Position numbers and translations under genes: made by a program
Assembly (NCBI GenBank): GCA_003499715.1
Contig: DNSH01000062.1
Span: forward strand, 1 to 7,930
DNA from: Candidatus Mesolinea sp.
GTDB taxonomy: Bacteria; Chloroflexota; Anaerolineae; Anaerolineales; Anaerolineaceae
Direction of reading: 5' to 3'
Length of the DNA: 7,930 nt
Notes under the pieces: model-generated
The model's database searches: none
What the model saw: the letters and a program-made list of their open reading frames with translations, nothing else
Told to the model about the DNA's origin: nothing
Shown: piece by piece, positions 1 to 7,930 of the stretch
How the letters are laid out: every line of letters starts with the position of its first letter
How positions within the stretch are numbered: the first letter of the stretch is position 1

Positions 1-222
1 GATGGGTTTGCCATTGATCTTCTTGCCATAGTTCCTCCAGGGGTGGTTATAAGCAGGAGCCACGGGTTTAGCTTCAGCCGACTTCGAAGAAACAACAGTC
101 CCTTGTTTCGGTCTCTTTTCGATTTCTTCCAGGGTGAGCCGATTCCAATCCAACCAAGCTGAGACTGCCCCACAAGCGTCATAAGTAATCAAGACTTCCT
201 GTTTGGCATAATTATATGCTGT
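1..222 (-). pseudogene. C-terminal fragment of an integrase-type transposase (tentative)
   Basis: On the minus strand one frame stays open from just after a stop at about 223 to the window edge, giving about 74 residues. It contains a lysine/arginine-rich stretch (LEEIEKRPKQ), a VVSSK segment and then PAYNHPWRNYGKK. A proline-rich linker leading to an HPWR motif near the C-terminus is something I associate with integrase-core transposases of the ISNCY/IS481 type; this is from memory of the families, not from a search. No start codon or ribosome binding site precedes it, and the expected N-terminal helix-turn-helix and DDE core are absent. It directly follows, in another frame, the truncated IS1182-type gene. 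It could instead be the tail of some other protein, so the family call is only moderately sure. Confidence 0.45.
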
Positions 223-685
223 GCACGCTGTCTACAATTTGTATCGCCCCAAATTGCACGCCCCTTTCTAAAGCAATGTGCACAATCTCGTCTAATATCT
301 CTTTGAACACTTTCAGCTTCTTCCGTTGTATCAGTCGTTCTCGAAACACCGTTAGGGTGGAGTGATCCGGTGCTTTTTGGTCACCTGCTAACCCTACAAA
401 GTATTTGGCTGGTAAGTTTTCGTTGATATAGACCTCAACTTGGCGTTCCGATAGATTGTAGAGATAAGCGATGAGTTCTACTTTGAGCAGCATGGCTGGG
501 TCAAAAGGCGGCCGCCCCACTACTCCTTCCCCTTTGTATAAACAGATCAGCTTGCGGGTAAACCGGTCCCATTCAATAATCGCATTCAGTTTCCGGAGAA
601 AATGGTCTTCGGGTACGATCAAATCGTAAAGGTAATCTCCATAGAAAGATTGCGTTCCTCTTTCAATAAAGCGTACAGTCTCCAT
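212..685 (-). pseudogene. Truncated IS1182-type transposase, N-terminal part
   Basis: The 157-residue product matches the N-terminal region (InsH/DUF772-like) of IS1182/IS5-group transposases. Typical features are GRPPFDPAMLLKVELIAYLYNLSERQVE (residues 57-84) and the DHSTLTVFRERL motif (107-118). It ends with IVDSVHSI, where D152 corresponds to the first acidic residue of the DDE catalytic triad. The remaining roughly two thirds of the protein, with the other two catalytic acids, is missing. The stop falls where family members continue with a conserved stretch after the VDS/VDA-H motif, and the downstream sequence in other frames does not restore it. The ATG at 685 has a plausible Shine-Dalgarno (GAGGT) about seven bases upstream, so the original start appears intact. 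The product cannot be catalytically active. Confidence 0.8.
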
Positions 686-783
686 TTTGTCTACCTCGTT
701 TGCCAGAATGTAATTATTGAATCACATTTCCCCTTTAGGGTCAATTTGATACTCGTTTTTCAACATCCTCTCCGATCTTATAC

Positions 784-811
784 TTGACATTTTAAAATAA
801 AGTGTTATTAT
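784..811 (+). promoter_or_regulatory. Sigma70-type promoter for the secreted-protein pair
   Basis: A perfect TTGACA (784-789) is followed after 16 bases by TATTAT (806-811), in an AT-rich stretch. Transcription would start near 818 and leave a 5' leader of about 160 bases before the ATG at 978. It is the best promoter match seen upstream of the plus-strand genes. A weaker alternative, TTGTCA at 885-890 with TATTTA at 908-913, lies closer to the gene. Confidence 0.5.
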
Positions 812-863
812 ATACATAAGTAGAAATTCATAAAATATCCTGTCCAACCTTATATATTAAATA

Positions 864-891
864 TAAATAGAACATTTAAATATTTTGTCAA
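864..891 (-). promoter_or_regulatory. Possible leftward promoter towards the transposase remnant
   Basis: On the minus strand a perfect TTGACA (891-886) is followed after 16 bases by TATTTA (869-864). The -10 box is poor and the surroundings are very AT-rich, so a chance match is quite possible. If real, it would fire leftward towards the transposase fragment and against the rightward promoter at 784-811. Confidence 0.2.
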
Positions 892-977
892 CGACCACTA
901 AGAATGCTATTTATTCTAATTCTGTGGAAACTCAGAGATTTTCGATCTGATTCATTAATTTCGAAATTGGAGGAAAA

Positions 978-1721
978 ATGTTTAAAAAACGAACATGGTT
1001 GGTTGTTGTTTTCGCTTGCATTTTTATTACTATCGCAACGGTCACCGTAGTGGCTAATCCGTTTACGCAAGAATCAAGCGAATATGATACAGAATTATTG
1101 TCTCAAACTATTGGAAAGATTGACACTATTATTGGTGATGATCCTGATGAGGAAGGATACCAGGGAAAGATAGTAACTTTTTCTGGAAGCTCGGACTCTG
1201 AAGAAGGCGTTGAAATTGAAACAATTCCTTTTGATAGTATACATGATGGAGAGACTCTCCCCGATGAAATCGGCATTTCAATTCCAGTGAGCAATCCAGA
1301 ATGGACAGAATTTTTTTATAATTTTTCTGCTGGCTCAACACTACGTCCGCGATCCAGTCAGACTCGTTGGGCATACGCATCCGGAGGCTGTTCTTACGTA
1401 ACAAAAGGCTTTGACCTTTTTACGTTACCCTTGGTGTTACCCCAGGGTTCACGAATCGACTACTTACGCCTGTATTATTATGATGAAAACGCTTCTGTGG
1501 ATATGATGGCTTGGATCACAACCTACGATGGAATGGGAGGTGTTTCTGATTTAGTAAATGTTTCTTCCGTAGGGAATCCTGGGTATTCCTATAATATCAG
1601 TGATTTTGTTGGTCATATCGTTGATAATGCCACTAATTCTTATGTCCTCAATTTTGCTGCGCATGGTACAGGTGACTCTTTAAGATTATGCGGGTTGCGT
1701 GTCGCTTATCGTTTACCCTGA
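978..1721 (+). CDS. Secreted acidic protein with C-terminal two-part beta-rich domain, function unknown
   Basis: The 247-residue protein starts with a clear signal peptide: basic MFKKR, then a hydrophobic core and a likely signal peptidase I site after VVA (residue 26). I see no lipobox. Residues 27-111 form a low-complexity acidic region with 22 Asp/Glu and only two Lys. The C-terminal domain has part A (about 113-143, with AGSTLRPRSS, a Trp and GGC) and part B (about 145-247, with IDYLRLYYYD, AWITTYDG, DLVNVSS, HIVDN, YVLN and LCGLRVAYRLP). Alternating aromatic and aliphatic residues suggest beta strands. C138 and C238 are the only cysteines in the domain and could form a disulfide after export. 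GGAGG lies four bases before the ATG. A paralogue with A and B in reverse order follows immediately. I recognise no named family; surface adhesion or carbohydrate contact would be guesses. Confidence 0.85.
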   Translation: MFKKRTWLVVVFACIFITIATVTVVANPFTQESSEYDTELLSQTIGKIDTIIGDDPDEEGYQGKIVTFSGSSDSEEGVEIETIPFDSIHDGETLPDEIGISIPVSNPEWTEFFYNFSAGSTLRPRSSQTRWAYASGGCSYVTKGFDLFTLPLVLPQGSRIDYLRLYYYDENASVDMMAWITTYDGMGGVSDLVNVSSVGNPGYSYNISDFVGHIVDNATNSYVLNFAAHGTGDSLRLCGLRVAYRLP

Positions 1722-1746
1722 TCGAGTTTTAGCATCAATAAGAAAT

Positions 1747-1753
1747 GAGGTGG
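1747..1753 (+). promoter_or_regulatory. Ribosome binding site that decides the start of the second paralogue
   Basis: GAGGTGG sits directly in front of ATG codons at 1754 and 1757. An earlier in-frame ATG at 1745 overlaps this motif and has no purine-rich sequence of its own upstream. The spacing from the GAGG core to 1757 is six bases, so the ATG at 1757 is preferred. Confidence 0.5.
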
Positions 1754-1756
1754 ATG

Positions 1757-2317
1757 ATGAAACATATAATTGGGATTAGGGCAATAATTTCCTTGATCTT
1801 GGTGATAATTTTACTGAGCATCGTACCGGCATCAATAGCAGAAAGTGCATTCAAATCTTATGAAATTTTTTCATTGCAGATTCACTTGCCTGAAGGTGCT
1901 AAGATCGAATATCTTCGTCTCTATTTTTATGATAGTACTTACGATAATGGCATAGCTTGGCTTACGACATATAATGGCTCTGGGGATTTAACAGATTTGG
2001 TTAATGTGAGTACTAGTGGAAGTTCCGGGTATGGTCAAAGTTTAAGCGATTTATTTGAGCATATTGTAGACAATCATTTATATACTTACGTCCTTAATTG
2101 GCGTCCCTATGTTTTTGATAGTTCCATGCGATTAATGGGGATGCGAATCGCCTTTCGGATGCCCGAAGGAGGCGGATGGTCGGCTTCTTATTCTTACTTG
2201 AAAGTAGCAGGTTGCACTTTTACTCCTCGAAACAGTACTGTAGAATGGCGTTATCCGGGGGCGGGTGGAATTTATGCCGCAAGTTGGAGTGAATATATGC
2301 CATTTATTAACAAATAA
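1757..2317 (+). CDS. Secreted paralogue with the domain halves in swapped order, function unknown
   Basis: The product is 186 residues from the ATG at 1757 (190 if read from 1745). A signal peptide (MKHIIGIR, a long hydrophobic core, cleavage likely after PASIA, residue 28) leads almost directly into part B (about 35-136: IEYLRLYFYD, AWLTTYNG, DLVNVS, HIVDN, YVLNWRP, MGMRIAFRMP). Part B is roughly half identical to residues 145-247 of the upstream protein. After a short Gly-rich linker comes part A (about 145-176: AGCTFTPRNS, W, GAGGIY), which precedes part B in the neighbour. The acidic region is absent. Both domain cysteines of the neighbour are replaced (GGC to GGI, LCG to LMG), while a different Cys appears in AGC. 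It lies 35 bases after the first gene, presumably on one transcript. It may be a permuted domain or a leftover piece of a longer tandem-repeat protein. Confidence 0.8.
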   Translation: MKHIIGIRAIISLILVIILLSIVPASIAESAFKSYEIFSLQIHLPEGAKIEYLRLYFYDSTYDNGIAWLTTYNGSGDLTDLVNVSTSGSSGYGQSLSDLFEHIVDNHLYTYVLNWRPYVFDSSMRLMGMRIAFRMPEGGGWSASYSYLKVAGCTFTPRNSTVEWRYPGAGGIYAASWSEYMPFINK

Positions 2318-2363
2318 TCAAGTGTTCAAAACTTAGCATTGATTACTAGGAAAAATGAATATA

Positions 2364-2393
2364 CAGCAAGCAGTAAGATAAAGCTGCTTGCTG
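2364..2393. terminator. Hairpin between convergent genes, probable two-way terminator
   Basis: A perfect 10-base inverted repeat (CAGCAAGCAG / CTGCTTGCTG) with a 10-base loop lies between the stop of the secreted-protein gene at 2317 and the stop of the amylosucrase gene at 2400. On the minus strand it is followed by a T-rich stretch; on the plus strand the tail (ATTCAATTA) is only weakly T-rich. The position and the symmetry suit a terminator shared by both transcripts, more convincing for the leftward one. Confidence 0.65.
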
Positions 2394-2399
2394 ATTCAA

Positions 2400-4349
2400 T
2401 TAACGGAAAATTATTGTATCTAACGGCGGCAGGACAAGGTTGTGCTGGGGTGTGAGGGTGCTTTCACCAAACAGCTGCTGCTTGCCCGGGAGATTGTTTT
2501 GTTCGATCACGCGCGCTGATATAGTTTGTTCTTGCTCGCTAAAGTTAGCAAAAATCACCAACCGCGCGGAAGCTTGGTAAGCGCGGGAAAATGCCAGCAC
2601 AGCAGGGTTGCCGCTTTCAATCGTTTCCAATGCACCCCCGGCTAACTCAGGGTGTGTTTTACGGAAGGCGATAATTGCCTGCATACGGGCATAAACCCGC
2701 CCTTCGATGGTGCTTGGGTCATGACGCTTGGCGTACCGCTCCCAATCAGCTTTGGGGCGGTGGACCCAGCGGCTGTCATCTTTGTGGGCTGGATCATCCA
2801 AATAGCTGTAATCGTTAAGCGTTCCGATTTCATCCCCTAAATAAATCAGAGGGATGCCACCCAGCGTCATGATCATGTCATAGAGCAAGGCGATGCGTTT
2901 GATAGCCAGCTCGACTTCCTCAGGCCCCTCTTCTCGTAGCGCTTTTTCTAACCCCGCTAAGGAAGCACAGGTGCCGGAAATACGGCAGTCGCCGGTTTTA
3001 GGGTTCTCTTGGAAGGGCAGACCACGGGCAAAACTGCCAGGGAAGCGCCCGCGATAAAACTCGTTGAGGAATTTGCGGTGATCACTACCATTGATTCCCA
3101 AACGGGCAGCATCAGCGTCATCAAAAGTCCAGCCGATATCATCGTGACAGCGCACGTAGTTGACCCAAGAAGTTGCTGGGTTGATATTAAAGCGGGTAGC
3201 CAGAGCTTGGTGCAGTAAATCCACATTGCGCGTAGCCAATGTATTCCACAGTAGCGCCATAACCAGGGGATTATACGAAAGTTGACGTTCGTCGGGGGAT
3301 ATGTACTTGACCACTTCGTCTGGATGAACGATGGCTTCGGATTTGAACAACATGGAAGGTGCCACAATGCGGGTAAGGGCATTGAAACCTTGCAAAATCA
3401 TGTGGGCTTCAGGCAGGTTTTCGCAATTCGTACCTAGCTCTTTCCAAATAAAAGCCACTGCATCCAGCCGAAAGATTTCTACACCTTGATTAGCCAGAAA
3501 GAACATTTCCTCAGCCATATGGTTGAAAACATCCGGGTTGCCGTAGTCCAAGTCCCACTGATAGGAATGGAAGGTTGTCCAAACCCAGGCTTTCAAGCTC
3601 TCAAACCAGGTGAAGGCGCCGGGGTGTTCCTCGGGGAAAATCTCACGCAAGTTCTTTTCGTAAGCATCCGGAATCGTGCGGTCCGGGTAGATGCCGTACA
3701 TAGCCTGATAGCGCCGCTCGCCAGTAATAGCGCGTTGTGCCCATTCATGCTCGTTGGAGGTGTGGTTGATGATCAGGTCGATGACCAGGCTGATGCCTTC
3801 TTTGCGTAAGGCTCGGCTCAATTCTGCTAATTGTTCCATCGTACCCAGCGGTGGATGTACCTCACGGAAATTGCTGACAGCATAACCACCATCGTTTTCC
3901 TTTTCCGGCATTTTGAAAAGCGGCATAAGGTGCAGATAGGTGAGGCCAAGCTCTTTGAAATAAGGGATTTTTTCGTGCATTTTAGTCAAATTGCCAGCAA
4001 AAAGGTCCACATAACAAACGCCGCCGACCATCTGATTGCTCTGGAACCATTGGGGATTGGTCTCCCGTTCGGCATCCAAATCGCGAAGGTCCGCGGAGCG
4101 CTCGAAAGCAGCTTTAGCCATGCTGATGAGCAGCATCTCCAGGTAGTAGAAGAAATCATAGTGCTTGGCGTAGAGGTGGTGATAGAGCCTAAAAAGGCGT
4201 GGGAAATGCTCTTGCAAGCGCGCTTGGAAAATCTGCCACATCTGTGGATCTGCTTCAATTTCGGCTGTAAGTTTTTCTTCCAACCGTGGCAGCAAGCGCT
4301 CCAAGCTCCAGGCTGCCTCCTGATTAATATCAATTTCAGCGTGGATCAT
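2400..4349 (-). CDS. Amylosucrase (GH13 subfamily 4, EC 2.4.1.4)
   Basis: Amylosucrases transfer glucose from sucrose onto an alpha-1,4-glucan and release fructose, without nucleotide sugars. The 649-residue protein has the family architecture: an alpha-helical N-terminal domain (about 1-90), a (beta/alpha)8 barrel and a C-terminal beta domain (about 570-649). The barrel carries [10 protein letters not shown] (H196), [11 protein letters not shown] with the nucleophile D296, [12 protein letters not shown] with the acid/base E338, and [10 protein letters not shown] with H402 and D403. DAVAFIWK and SEAIVHPD are hallmarks of amylosucrase and the closely related sucrose hydrolases, which I cannot exclude. 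Length is close to that of the well-studied Neisseria enzyme. There is no signal peptide, so it acts in the cytoplasm. The ATG overlaps the fructokinase stop by four bases (ATGA) and is preceded by GAGGAGG, indicating coupled translation. Fructose released here is the natural substrate of the gene just upstream. Confidence 0.93.
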   Translation of the reverse strand: MIHAEIDINQEAAWSLERLLPRLEEKLTAEIEADPQMWQIFQARLQEHFPRLFRLYHHLYAKHYDFFYYLEMLLISMAKAAFERSADLRDLDAERETNPQWFQSNQMVGGVCYVDLFAGNLTKMHEKIPYFKELGLTYLHLMPLFKMPEKENDGGYAVSNFREVHPPLGTMEQLAELSRALRKEGISLVIDLIINHTSNEHEWAQRAITGERRYQAMYGIYPDRTIPDAYEKNLREIFPEEHPGAFTWFESLKAWVWTTFHSYQWDLDYGNPDVFNHMAEEMFFLANQGVEIFRLDAVAFIWKELGTNCENLPEAHMILQGFNALTRIVAPSMLFKSEAIVHPDEVVKYISPDERQLSYNPLVMALLWNTLATRNVDLLHQALATRFNINPATSWVNYVRCHDDIGWTFDDADAARLGINGSDHRKFLNEFYRGRFPGSFARGLPFQENPKTGDCRISGTCASLAGLEKALREEGPEEVELAIKRIALLYDMIMTLGGIPLIYLGDEIGTLNDYSYLDDPAHKDDSRWVHRPKADWERYAKRHDPSTIEGRVYARMQAIIAFRKTHPELAGGALETIESGNPAVLAFSRAYQASARLVIFANFSEQEQTISARVIEQNNLPGKQQLFGESTLTPQHNLVLPPLDTIIFR

Positions 4350-5257
4350 GCTTGTGCCTCCTCTAAGGCTTGCTGAGCTAAGGCTAAAGCGCCTGCTATC
4401 CCAGCGCGTGAACCTAAACCTGGCGGTACGATATATCTATCCATATTTTCTAAAATTTCCTCTGCTTGGATGTAATTAGCAAGCAGAGCAAGCGTCTTTG
4501 AGCGCACTAAAGGGATCAGCTGCGGTTGTTGTGGCACACCGCCGCCCAAAATGATGCGTTCGGGTGAAAAGGCGCAAATAAAGCCTTCCATGGCTAAGGC
4601 AATGTAGTGTGCCTCTAACTCCCAGGCAGGATGATCATCAGGGAGTGTTTCCGCACGCTGCCCCCAACGCTTTTCCAGCGCTGGCCCGCTAGCAAGCCCT
4701 TCAAAGCAATCTTTATGGAAGGGGCAAACCCCAGGGAAGGGATCTTGGGCAATGTCATGCGGTAAAAGCACATGCCCCATTTCTGGGTGAATCAAGCCGT
4801 GCAGCAATCTACCCTCGACCATTGCGCCGCCGCCAATACCGGTCCCGATAGTGAAATAAAGGAATGTGGAGAGCCCTTGGGCTGCACCCCAGCGTGCCTC
4901 GCCTAAAGCAGCGCCATTTACATCGGTATCAAAACCGATGGGGATCCCAAACGCAGCTTGCAGCCTTCCGACCACATCAGTACCGGTCCAGCCCGGTTTT
5001 GGGGTTGGCAATATGTGCCCGAAAGTGGGGGAGGTTGGGTTGGGGTCCAGCGGACCGAAGCAAGCCACGCCCAAGCCGCTCAACTTGCCTAAGGCAGTGC
5101 TTTGCTCTTGAAAGAAGCTCACTGCTCGGTCCAAAGTCTCATCCGGGGTGGTGGTCGGAAAGCGCGTTTCTGCTAGGATCTTGCCATTAGGGGTTCCAAC
5201 CGCGCAAACGAATTTCGTGCCCCCACCCTCAATAGCTCCAAATAAACCATTCCTCAT
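4346..5257 (-). CDS. ROK-family fructokinase (probable EC 2.7.1.4)
   Basis: This 303-residue cytoplasmic sugar kinase probably phosphorylates fructose with ATP to fructose 6-phosphate. The N-terminus has the phosphate-binding GAIEGGGTK (7-15), followed by [16 protein letters not shown] with the predicted catalytic base D112, and the glycine-rich IGTGIGGG (137-144). The zinc-binding signature of ROK fructokinases is present: HPEMGH (157-162), then CPFHKDC (C178, H181, C184) followed by EGLASGPAL. That pattern, rather than the longer CxCGxxGCxE motif of glucokinases and NagC regulators, supports fructose as substrate; there is no N-terminal winged helix, so it is a kinase, not a repressor. The frame extends upstream to a TTG at 5305 without a ribosome site; the ATG at 5257 has AAAGGA seven bases upstream and begins at the conserved fold. 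It follows treS by 48 bases and overlaps the amylosucrase gene, whose fructose product it would consume. Confidence 0.88.
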   Translation of the reverse strand: MRNGLFGAIEGGGTKFVCAVGTPNGKILAETRFPTTTPDETLDRAVSFFQEQSTALGKLSGLGVACFGPLDPNPTSPTFGHILPTPKPGWTGTDVVGRLQAAFGIPIGFDTDVNGAALGEARWGAAQGLSTFLYFTIGTGIGGGAMVEGRLLHGLIHPEMGHVLLPHDIAQDPFPGVCPFHKDCFEGLASGPALEKRWGQRAETLPDDHPAWELEAHYIALAMEGFICAFSPERIILGGGVPQQPQLIPLVRSKTLALLANYIQAEEILENMDRYIVPPGLGSRAGIAGALALAQQALEEAQA

Positions 5258-5264
5258 AACATCG

Positions 5265-5270
5265 TCCTTT
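5265..5270 (-). promoter_or_regulatory. Ribosome binding site that sets the fructokinase start
   Basis: AAAGGA on the minus strand, seven bases before the ATG at 5257. It favours this start over the in-frame TTG at 5305, which directly follows the treS stop and has no comparable site. Confidence 0.6.
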
Positions 5271-5305
5271 ATGTAAGTTAGCAATGTAAGATTGCTCGCC
5301 TTCAA

Positions 5306-6922
5306 CTAAGAGGATTGGCGCAGCCAAATGAACCGATAAGGTTCCAGCTTGAATTGCGCCGAGGTAAATTTTTCTCCGGTCAGGGCATCCTCTGCCCCCA
5401 GAAAGTCTGCTGGCAAGCTCAGGTTGAAAGTCTGATCCGCTAAATTATTGAAAATGAGCAAGTTTTCCTCTTCAGTTTTCCGCCGATAAGCTGCAATGGC
5501 ATTGTTGCCGGTGTCCTCCCAATCAAATGTGCCCCAGCCAAAAACAGGATGCTGCTTGCGAATGGCAAGCATATGACGCACGCGATTGAGTATAGAATTG
5601 GGGTCAGCTCTCAGTGCTGCCACATTGACTTGCGCATAGCCATAAATATCATCCGATATTACTGGTGCATAGAGCTTTTCTGGAGGGGCTGAGGAAAAAC
5701 CAGCATTGAGGCTGTCATCCCATTGCATCGGTGTGCGCAAGCCATTGCGGTCTTCGAGCCAAATGTTATCGCCCATGCCGATCTCATCGCCGTAGTACAA
5801 GAATGGGGAGCCTCCCATGGTGAGCAGCAACGAGTGCATCAGTAAGATCTTGCGCTGGTCATTGTCCATTAACGGAGCTAAGCGCCGGCGGATGCCCAAA
5901 TTTAGGCGCATGCGCGGTTCTGGGGCATACGTCTCCCACATCCACTGGCGCTCCTCAGGTGTAACCATCTCAAGGGTTAGCTCATCATGGCAGCGCAAGA
6001 AGGTGCCCCATTGGCAAATCTCTGGCAGTTGTGGCGTGCGTGCTAAAATCTCGACAATTGGAGTGCGGTCAGCTTTAGCCAGAGCCATATACAAGCGTGG
6101 CATAAGGGGGAAGTGGAAATTCATGTGCATTTCATCGCCATTGCCAAAGTATTGGATTACATCCTCTGGCCATTGGTTTGCCTCTGAAAGGAGCATCGTG
6201 CCGGGAGCATAAGCATCCACGAAAGCACGCAGGCGCTTGAGGAAAGCATGCGTTTCGGGCAGGTTTTCGCAATTGGTGCCCTCACGCTCGAAAAGATAGG
6301 GGGGGGCATCCACACGAATACCATCCACGCCCTGATCGATCCAGAATTGAACCACGCGCAGCATTTCACGCTGCACCTCAGGATTATCGTAGTTCAAATC
6401 GGGTTGATGCGAGAAAAAACGGTGCCAATAAAACTGCTTGCGCATGGGATCGAAGGTCCAGTTGGACTTTTCGGTATCTAAGAAAATGATGCGAGCTTCT
6501 TTATACCTCTGGTCAGTATCACTCCAGACATAATAGTCTTTATATTTTTCGTGTTCCGGATGGTTAGGGTCCCTTGAAGCTTGGAACCACGGATGCTCGT
6601 CAGAGGTATGGTTTGGGACAAGTTCCACAATCATCTTAAGGCAGCGCTCATGTGCCAGGTTGACAAGCTCGCGAAAGTTGTCCATGTTCCCATATTGCGG
6701 GAGGATTCCGTAGTAATCGCTCACATCATAACCGTCATCTCGCAGCGGGGAAGGCGAGATTGGCAGTAACCAGACTGCATCCACGCCAAGATCTTGCAGG
6801 TAATCTAGCTTCTCGGTGACGCCTTTTAAGTCTCCCCATCCATCCGCGTTACTATCTTTGAATGCACGCACATAGAGTTCATAAAAAATGGCGCTCTTAT
6901 ACCAATATTGCGATGTATTCAT
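5306..6922 (-). CDS. treS: Trehalose synthase (maltose alpha-D-glucosyltransferase, GH13, EC 5.4.99.16)
   Basis: TreS isomerises maltose and trehalose in the cytoplasm by an intramolecular glucosyl transfer. The 538-residue protein begins WYKSAIFYELYVRAFKDSNADGWGD, typical of the family, and keeps the GH13 motifs in order: LRDDGYDVSDYY (60-71), VPNHTSDEHPWF (H105), GIRVDAPPYL with the nucleophile D205, LLSEANQWPEDV with the acid/base E247, and RCHDELTLEMV with D313. [17 protein letters not shown] (212-228) and RTPMQWDDSLNAGFS (396-410) are characteristic of TreS. The usual family segment reads DAVPYL or similar; here it is DAPPYL. Some TreS proteins carry a fused C-terminal maltokinase; this one stops after the short beta domain. 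AAGGAAGG lies six bases upstream of the ATG. It follows the permease gene across a 118-base gap with a hairpin. A related hexosyl-isomerase activity on sucrose is possible. Confidence 0.9.
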   Translation of the reverse strand: MNTSQYWYKSAIFYELYVRAFKDSNADGWGDLKGVTEKLDYLQDLGVDAVWLLPISPSPLRDDGYDVSDYYGILPQYGNMDNFRELVNLAHERCLKMIVELVPNHTSDEHPWFQASRDPNHPEHEKYKDYYVWSDTDQRYKEARIIFLDTEKSNWTFDPMRKQFYWHRFFSHQPDLNYDNPEVQREMLRVVQFWIDQGVDGIRVDAPPYLFEREGTNCENLPETHAFLKRLRAFVDAYAPGTMLLSEANQWPEDVIQYFGNGDEMHMNFHFPLMPRLYMALAKADRTPIVEILARTPQLPEICQWGTFLRCHDELTLEMVTPEERQWMWETYAPEPRMRLNLGIRRRLAPLMDNDQRKILLMHSLLLTMGGSPFLYYGDEIGMGDNIWLEDRNGLRTPMQWDDSLNAGFSSAPPEKLYAPVISDDIYGYAQVNVAALRADPNSILNRVRHMLAIRKQHPVFGWGTFDWEDTGNNAIAAYRRKTEEENLLIFNNLADQTFNLSLPADFLGAEDALTGEKFTSAQFKLEPYRFIWLRQSS

Positions 6923-6968
6923 TACCAGCCTTCCTTATCATCGTATCTTTTTATCGGTATTAGGTTTT

Positions 6969-7010
6969 GAAAAGCCGAACCCCGCTGCATTGCATGAAGT
7001 CCGGCTTTTC
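6969..7010 (-). terminator. Long hairpin between the permease and treS genes
   Basis: A perfect nine-base inverted repeat (GAAAAGCCG / CGGCTTTTC) encloses 24 bases. Read as minus-strand RNA, six more pairs including G-U wobbles can extend it to about 15 pairs, with a 12-base loop. The second arm ends in CUUUUC, so the uridines lie in the stem rather than after it. It begins about 30 bases after the permease stop, a normal place for an intrinsic terminator, but only 46 bases separate it from the treS ATG and I see no convincing promoter there. It may therefore be a partial terminator or an RNA-stabilising hairpin inside one operon. Confidence 0.6.
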
Positions 7011-7040
7011 TAAAGTGCTATCGTCAAACCAGATTAATTA

Positions 7041-7930
7041 TTAACCCTTGACCGAGCCTGCCATCAAGCCGCGCACGAAGTACCTTTGCAATGCCAAGAA
7101 GACAATGAGCGGCAGAATCATGCTGACGAAAGCAGCGGCGGTCATCAGATGCCAATCCTGTCCTTTTTCGCCGACTAAGCGTGCCACAGCAATGGTGACG
7201 GTTTGATTCTTTTCTCCTAAGAAAACCAGAGCAACTAAGTAGTCATTCCAGAGCCAGAGGAACTGGAAAATGGCAAAAGACGCTAAAGCTGGCACGGAAA
7301 GAGGCAGAATCAAGTTGGTGAAAATTGTAAAGTTAGAAGCACCATCGATATATGCGGATTCGAGCAATTCGCGCGGGAGCGAACTAATGTAGTTGAACAA
7401 CAGATATGTAGCTAATGGTAAGCCGAAACCGGTGTGGGCAAGCCAAATGCCTAAAAATGTCCCGTTCAAACCCAAACCAACATAGTCTTGTAAGATAGGC
7501 ACAAGGGCGATCTGTAAGGGTACCACAAGCAAAGCAACGATGATGGTGAAAAATATATTGCGACCAGGGAATTCTAGCCATGCAAAGCCAAAGGCAGCAA
7601 ATGCAGCAATTAGAATAGGTATGATCGTCCCTGGGATGGAAACCGCTAACGAGTTGAGGAACGCACCGCCCAAGTTGTTCCCAACACGTGTGATGGTGTT
7701 GCCTTGAGCATCTTTGTAAGTAATCGTCTTGCCTGTCAAGACATCCTGATAGTTTTTCAGGGTTAGATTTGTTGCAAATCCAACCCACTGGTTTTGACTG
7801 ATAATGAGCGTGCGGGTGCGCTTGTTACCATACCAGGTGGCTTTGGTGCCATCATCTAACTGAACGCCCCTTTGCCATTCCTCGAACATAGCGGTTTTCC
7901 CACCATAAGTGATCGGACCATTAACATCTA
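7041..7930 (-). CDS. ABC sugar transporter permease, MalG type (5' end outside window)
   Basis: This is the inner-membrane permease of a carbohydrate ABC importer (CUT1 group, BPD_transp_1 fold). At least 295 residues are visible and the frame stays open to the window edge, so the start lies beyond it; the first visible ATG at 7889 is internal, since the family needs a first membrane helix before this region. Counting from that Met, a periplasmic insert (about 1-75, with FKNYQDVL-like NYQDVLTGK) is followed by hydrophobic segments near 78-103, 111-132, 143-165, 198-222 and 250-267. The EAA loop that docks the ATPase is ELLESAYIDGASNFTIFTNLILPL (174-197). The C-terminus QRYFVRGLMAGSVKG is typical of MalG proteins. 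Two in-frame TAA stops close the gene. A MalF-like partner and a binding protein probably lie upstream. Substrate cannot be read from sequence; the neighbours suggest sucrose, maltose or trehalose. Confidence 0.92.
   Translation of the reverse strand, partial: DVNGPITYGGKTAMFEEWQRGVQLDDGTKATWYGNKRTRTLIISQNQWVGFATNLTLKNYQDVLTGKTITYKDAQGNTITRVGNNLGGAFLNSLAVSIPGTIIPILIAAFAAFGFAWLEFPGRNIFFTIIVALLVVPLQIALVPILQDYVGLGLNGTFLGIWLAHTGFGLPLATYLLFNYISSLPRELLESAYIDGASNFTIFTNLILPLSVPALASFAIFQFLWLWNDYLVALVFLGEKNQTVTIAVARLVGEKGQDWHLMTAAAFVSMILPLIVFLALQRYFVRGLMAGSVKG

Larger units (their letters stand above)
1..685 (-). mobile_element. Mosaic remnant of two insertion sequences
   Basis: Two transposase fragments of apparently different families lie head to tail on the minus strand and meet near positions 212-222. 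Neither is complete: the right one keeps only its N-terminal part and the left one, as far as the window shows, only C-terminal sequence. No terminal inverted repeats or target duplications could be identified, and the left end lies outside the window. A deletion joining two neighbouring elements explains this better than a clean insertion, because an insertion should leave an intact element end at the junction. That explanation is inference. Confidence 0.6.

Overview
The window looks like a stretch of a bacterial chromosome, most likely from the Chloroflexota (Anaerolineae-like). That assignment is an inference from the style of the proteins: the trehalose-synthase type, the MalG-type permease with a long extracytoplasmic insert, and the secreted repeat domain. 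It was not tested by any search. Base composition is uneven. A hand count gives 24 G+C of 60 in the secreted-protein region (1501-1560) against 35 of 60 in the sugar operon (4261-4320).

Layout from left to right. (1) 1-685, minus strand: a mosaic of two broken transposase genes. The N-terminal part of an IS1182-type transposase runs abruptly, out of frame, into what looks like the C-terminal tail of an unrelated integrase-type transposase. (2) 686-977: an AT-rich intergenic stretch with a good sigma70-type promoter pointing right and a weaker one pointing left. (3) 978-2317, plus strand: two small secreted paralogues of unknown function, 35 bases apart. They share a two-part domain, but the parts are in opposite order in the two proteins, which looks like a circular permutation. 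(4) 2364-2393: a perfect hairpin between convergent genes, probably a shared terminator. (5) 2400-7930, minus strand: a carbohydrate cluster. Read in its direction of transcription it holds an ABC sugar permease (5' end outside the window), a hairpin in the gap, trehalose synthase, a ROK-family fructokinase and amylosucrase.

How the sugar genes may work together (inference from known family functions): the importer brings in a disaccharide. Amylosucrase uses sucrose to extend an alpha-1,4-glucan and releases fructose. The fructokinase phosphorylates that fructose for glycolysis. Trehalose synthase interconverts maltose and trehalose. Together this would let the cell turn imported sucrose directly into storage glucan while burning the fructose half. 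The fructokinase and amylosucrase genes overlap by four bases, which supports tight coupling of sucrose cleavage and fructose use.

The least familiar part is the pair of secreted paralogues. I do not recognise a named family or function for them.
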